NCBI GenBank assembly: GCA_964639335.1 | Contig: CAZXCJ010000045.1 | Coordinates: 1 to 5,826 of the forward strand | Length of the DNA: 5,826 nt | Direction: 5' to 3' | Source of the DNA: JAIOTH01 sp964639335 | Lineage (GTDB): Bacteria; Patescibacteriota; Patescibacteriia; UBA1558; S5-K13 | In this document: positions 5,252-5,826 of the stretch, one piece after another | How the letters are laid out: each line of letters begins with the position of its first letter | How positions within the stretch are numbered: the first letter of the stretch is position 1 | The notes under the pieces: model-generated | What the model saw: only the letters and a program-made list of their open reading frames with translations | Told to the model about the DNA's origin: nothing | Database searches by the model: none | Program-made: the position numbers and the translations under genes

Positions 5252-5267
5252 ATCAGGAGGTCTGATG
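5252..5267 (+). promoter_or_regulatory. Shine-Dalgarno and start codon within a small hairpin
   Basis: AGGAGG (5255-5260) precedes ATG 5265 by 4 bases and fixes the start. ATCAG (5252-5256) can pair with CTGAT (5262-5266), placing GAGGT in the loop and the first two start-codon bases in the stem. Separately, AAAAGGGAAA (5241-5250) can pair with TTTCCCTTTT (5293-5302) inside the gene and enclose the whole start region. Either fold could tune translation; both are predicted by eye only. Confidence 0.6.
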
Positions 5268-5696
5268 AAAAAAATAATTTTCCTAATTATAGTTTCCCTT
5301 TTATGTATCTCTTGCACTAAATCTATTCTGAGTATTGAAAAACAAAAAAATACATTTTTATTTGAACTAGAAATTCCGCGCAATATAAACAAAGTAGATT
5401 CTGCACAATTATTCATTGAAGTTGATCTCTCTGAACCTCAAATTGACATAAGAGATATAGATTCTGCACAACTATTTATCAATCTTGACGTCTTTGAATC
5501 TAAAATTGATCTTGAAAATGAAAAAATTGTTAACGAAATTCCTGTTGAAAAACTGTTTACCGAAAATCAAAGTAAAAATATTTTCCAACTGACGTTCAAA
5601 ATTTATATGAAAAATAAAAAAATAATTGAGTATCGTAAGAAAGTGCTCATTTATAAAAGGGGGAAAGTTGTTTTCATGAATACGAAAGGGGACTAA
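5265..5696 (+). CDS. Small putative lipoprotein with a duplicated 21-residue segment
   Basis: The function is unknown. The 143 residues begin with MKK and a hydrophobic stretch (4-13), then a lipobox-like LCISC with the candidate lipidated Cys at 17, so it is likely exported by Sec and anchored on the outer face of the membrane. The -3 position is Cys, which is unusual for a lipobox and leaves a plain signal peptide or N-terminal anchor possible. Residues 44-64 and 65-85 are an adjacent duplication sharing the start DSAQLFI and 11 of 21 identical residues. Alternating residue patterns (FLFELEI, QLFIEVDL, QLFINLDV, IFQLTFKIYM) suggest a small beta-sandwich or hairpin repeat. The C-terminal third is rich in lysine. 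It has its own promoter and a perfect Shine-Dalgarno, and the stop codon lies inside the terminator hairpin, so the gene stands alone. Confidence 0.82.
   Translation: MKKIIFLIIVSLLCISCTKSILSIEKQKNTFLFELEIPRNINKVDSAQLFIEVDLSEPQIDIRDIDSAQLFINLDVFESKIDLENEKIVNEIPVEKLFTENQSKNIFQLTFKIYMKNKKIIEYRKKVLIYKRGKVVFMNTKGD
5394..5519 (+). repeat. 63-bp tandem duplication inside the lipoprotein gene
   Basis: Two adjacent 63-bp copies (5394-5456 and 5457-5519) encode residues 44-64 and 65-85. They share TAGATTCTGCACAA at their starts and then diverge, with synonymous as well as amino-acid changes. The duplication is therefore in frame, fairly old and kept as a protein repeat. Confidence 0.85.
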
Positions 5697-5712
5697 CACA
5701 GTCTCCTTTTTT
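5685..5712 (+). terminator. Terminator overlapping the stop codon of the lipoprotein gene
   Basis: GGGGAC (5688-5693) pairs with GTCTCC (5701-5706) with one G-T wobble. AAA (5685-5687) extends the stem with the first bases of the TTTTTT run (5707-5712). The TAA stop (5694-5696) is in the loop, so the last codons form the 5' arm. Confidence 0.8.
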
Positions 5713-5774
5713 ATTTATGCGCCTAGTTTAACAAAAAAGCGCAATATGTCTGTGCACATTACCAAAGAACCTTG

Positions 5775-5826
5775 ACCCTGTTAAATACTATTTTTTCTAA
5801 AAATAGGAAAAATAATTTAACAGGGT
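5775..5826 (+). repeat. Long inverted repeat at the window end
   Basis: ACCCTGTTAAAT (5775-5786) and ATTTAACAGGGT (5815-5826) are perfect 12-bp inverted repeats. Inside, TATTTTT (5789-5795) can pair with AAAAATA (5808-5814). Alternatively CTATTTTT (5788-5795) can pair with AAAAATAG (5799-5806), so the core is bistable. The right arm ends exactly at the window edge, so the true length is unknown. There is no T-run directly after the visible part. It could be a dispersed palindromic repeat, the end of a small mobile element, or a bidirectional terminator. Bases 5713-5774 before it hold no gene I can support. Confidence 0.75.

Noticed and set aside
285..5696. TGA recoded to glycine as in Gracilibacteria/SR1
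   Set aside because: All genes end on TAA, fit family lengths with the standard code, and use ordinary GGN glycine codons. No in-frame TGA is needed.
5718..5743. TGCGC...GCGCA inverted repeat after the last terminator
   Set aside because: Only 5 bp with a 16-base loop and no T-run. Too weak to call a structure.

Overview
The window is strongly AT-rich. It holds five genes or gene remnants, all on the + strand. The only universally recognisable genes are secD and secF, here as two separate proteins. Composition, compact single-strand layout, a Gram-positive-like set of exported proteins and, above all, a SecD carrying a parvulin-like insert suggest a Patescibacteria/CPR genome, probably of the Parcubacteria type. 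This placement rests on remembered family resemblance, not on a search. Standard stop codons fit all genes and nothing requires TGA recoding.

Layout. Bases 1-212 carry what looks like the decayed 3' end of a family-4 glycosyltransferase. An intact GT4 glycosyltransferase follows (285-1430), closed by a rho-independent terminator (1457-1476). A new promoter (1483-1510) then drives secD (1576-3213) and, with no terminator between them, secF (3303-4292). That unit ends at a terminator (4330-4352). A near-consensus promoter (4364-4392) drives an unrecognised soluble protein (4467-5084), which ends in two overlapping hairpins with a T-run (5102-5157). A last unit (promoter about 5195-5222) encodes a small putative lipoprotein with a duplicated 21-residue segment (5265-5696), and its terminator overlaps the stop codon. 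The window ends in a perfect 12-bp inverted repeat (5775-5826) that may continue past the edge.

How the genes work together. SecD and SecF are the proton-motive-force-driven accessory complex that pulls preproteins through SecYEG on the outer face of the membrane. The insert in SecD would place a parvulin-type prolyl isomerase or chaperone at the translocon exit. Its conserved strand order looks circularly permuted. The glycosyltransferase points to surface glycan synthesis, and the last gene to a surface lipoprotein that would itself be exported.

The most unusual non-coding signal is a pair of degenerate 7-bp tandem arrays built on TACNNNN. They end directly against the start codons of secD and secF, and neither gene has a Shine-Dalgarno sequence. 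The two downstream genes instead have perfect AGGAGG sites and no heptamers, so two different start-site architectures sit side by side.
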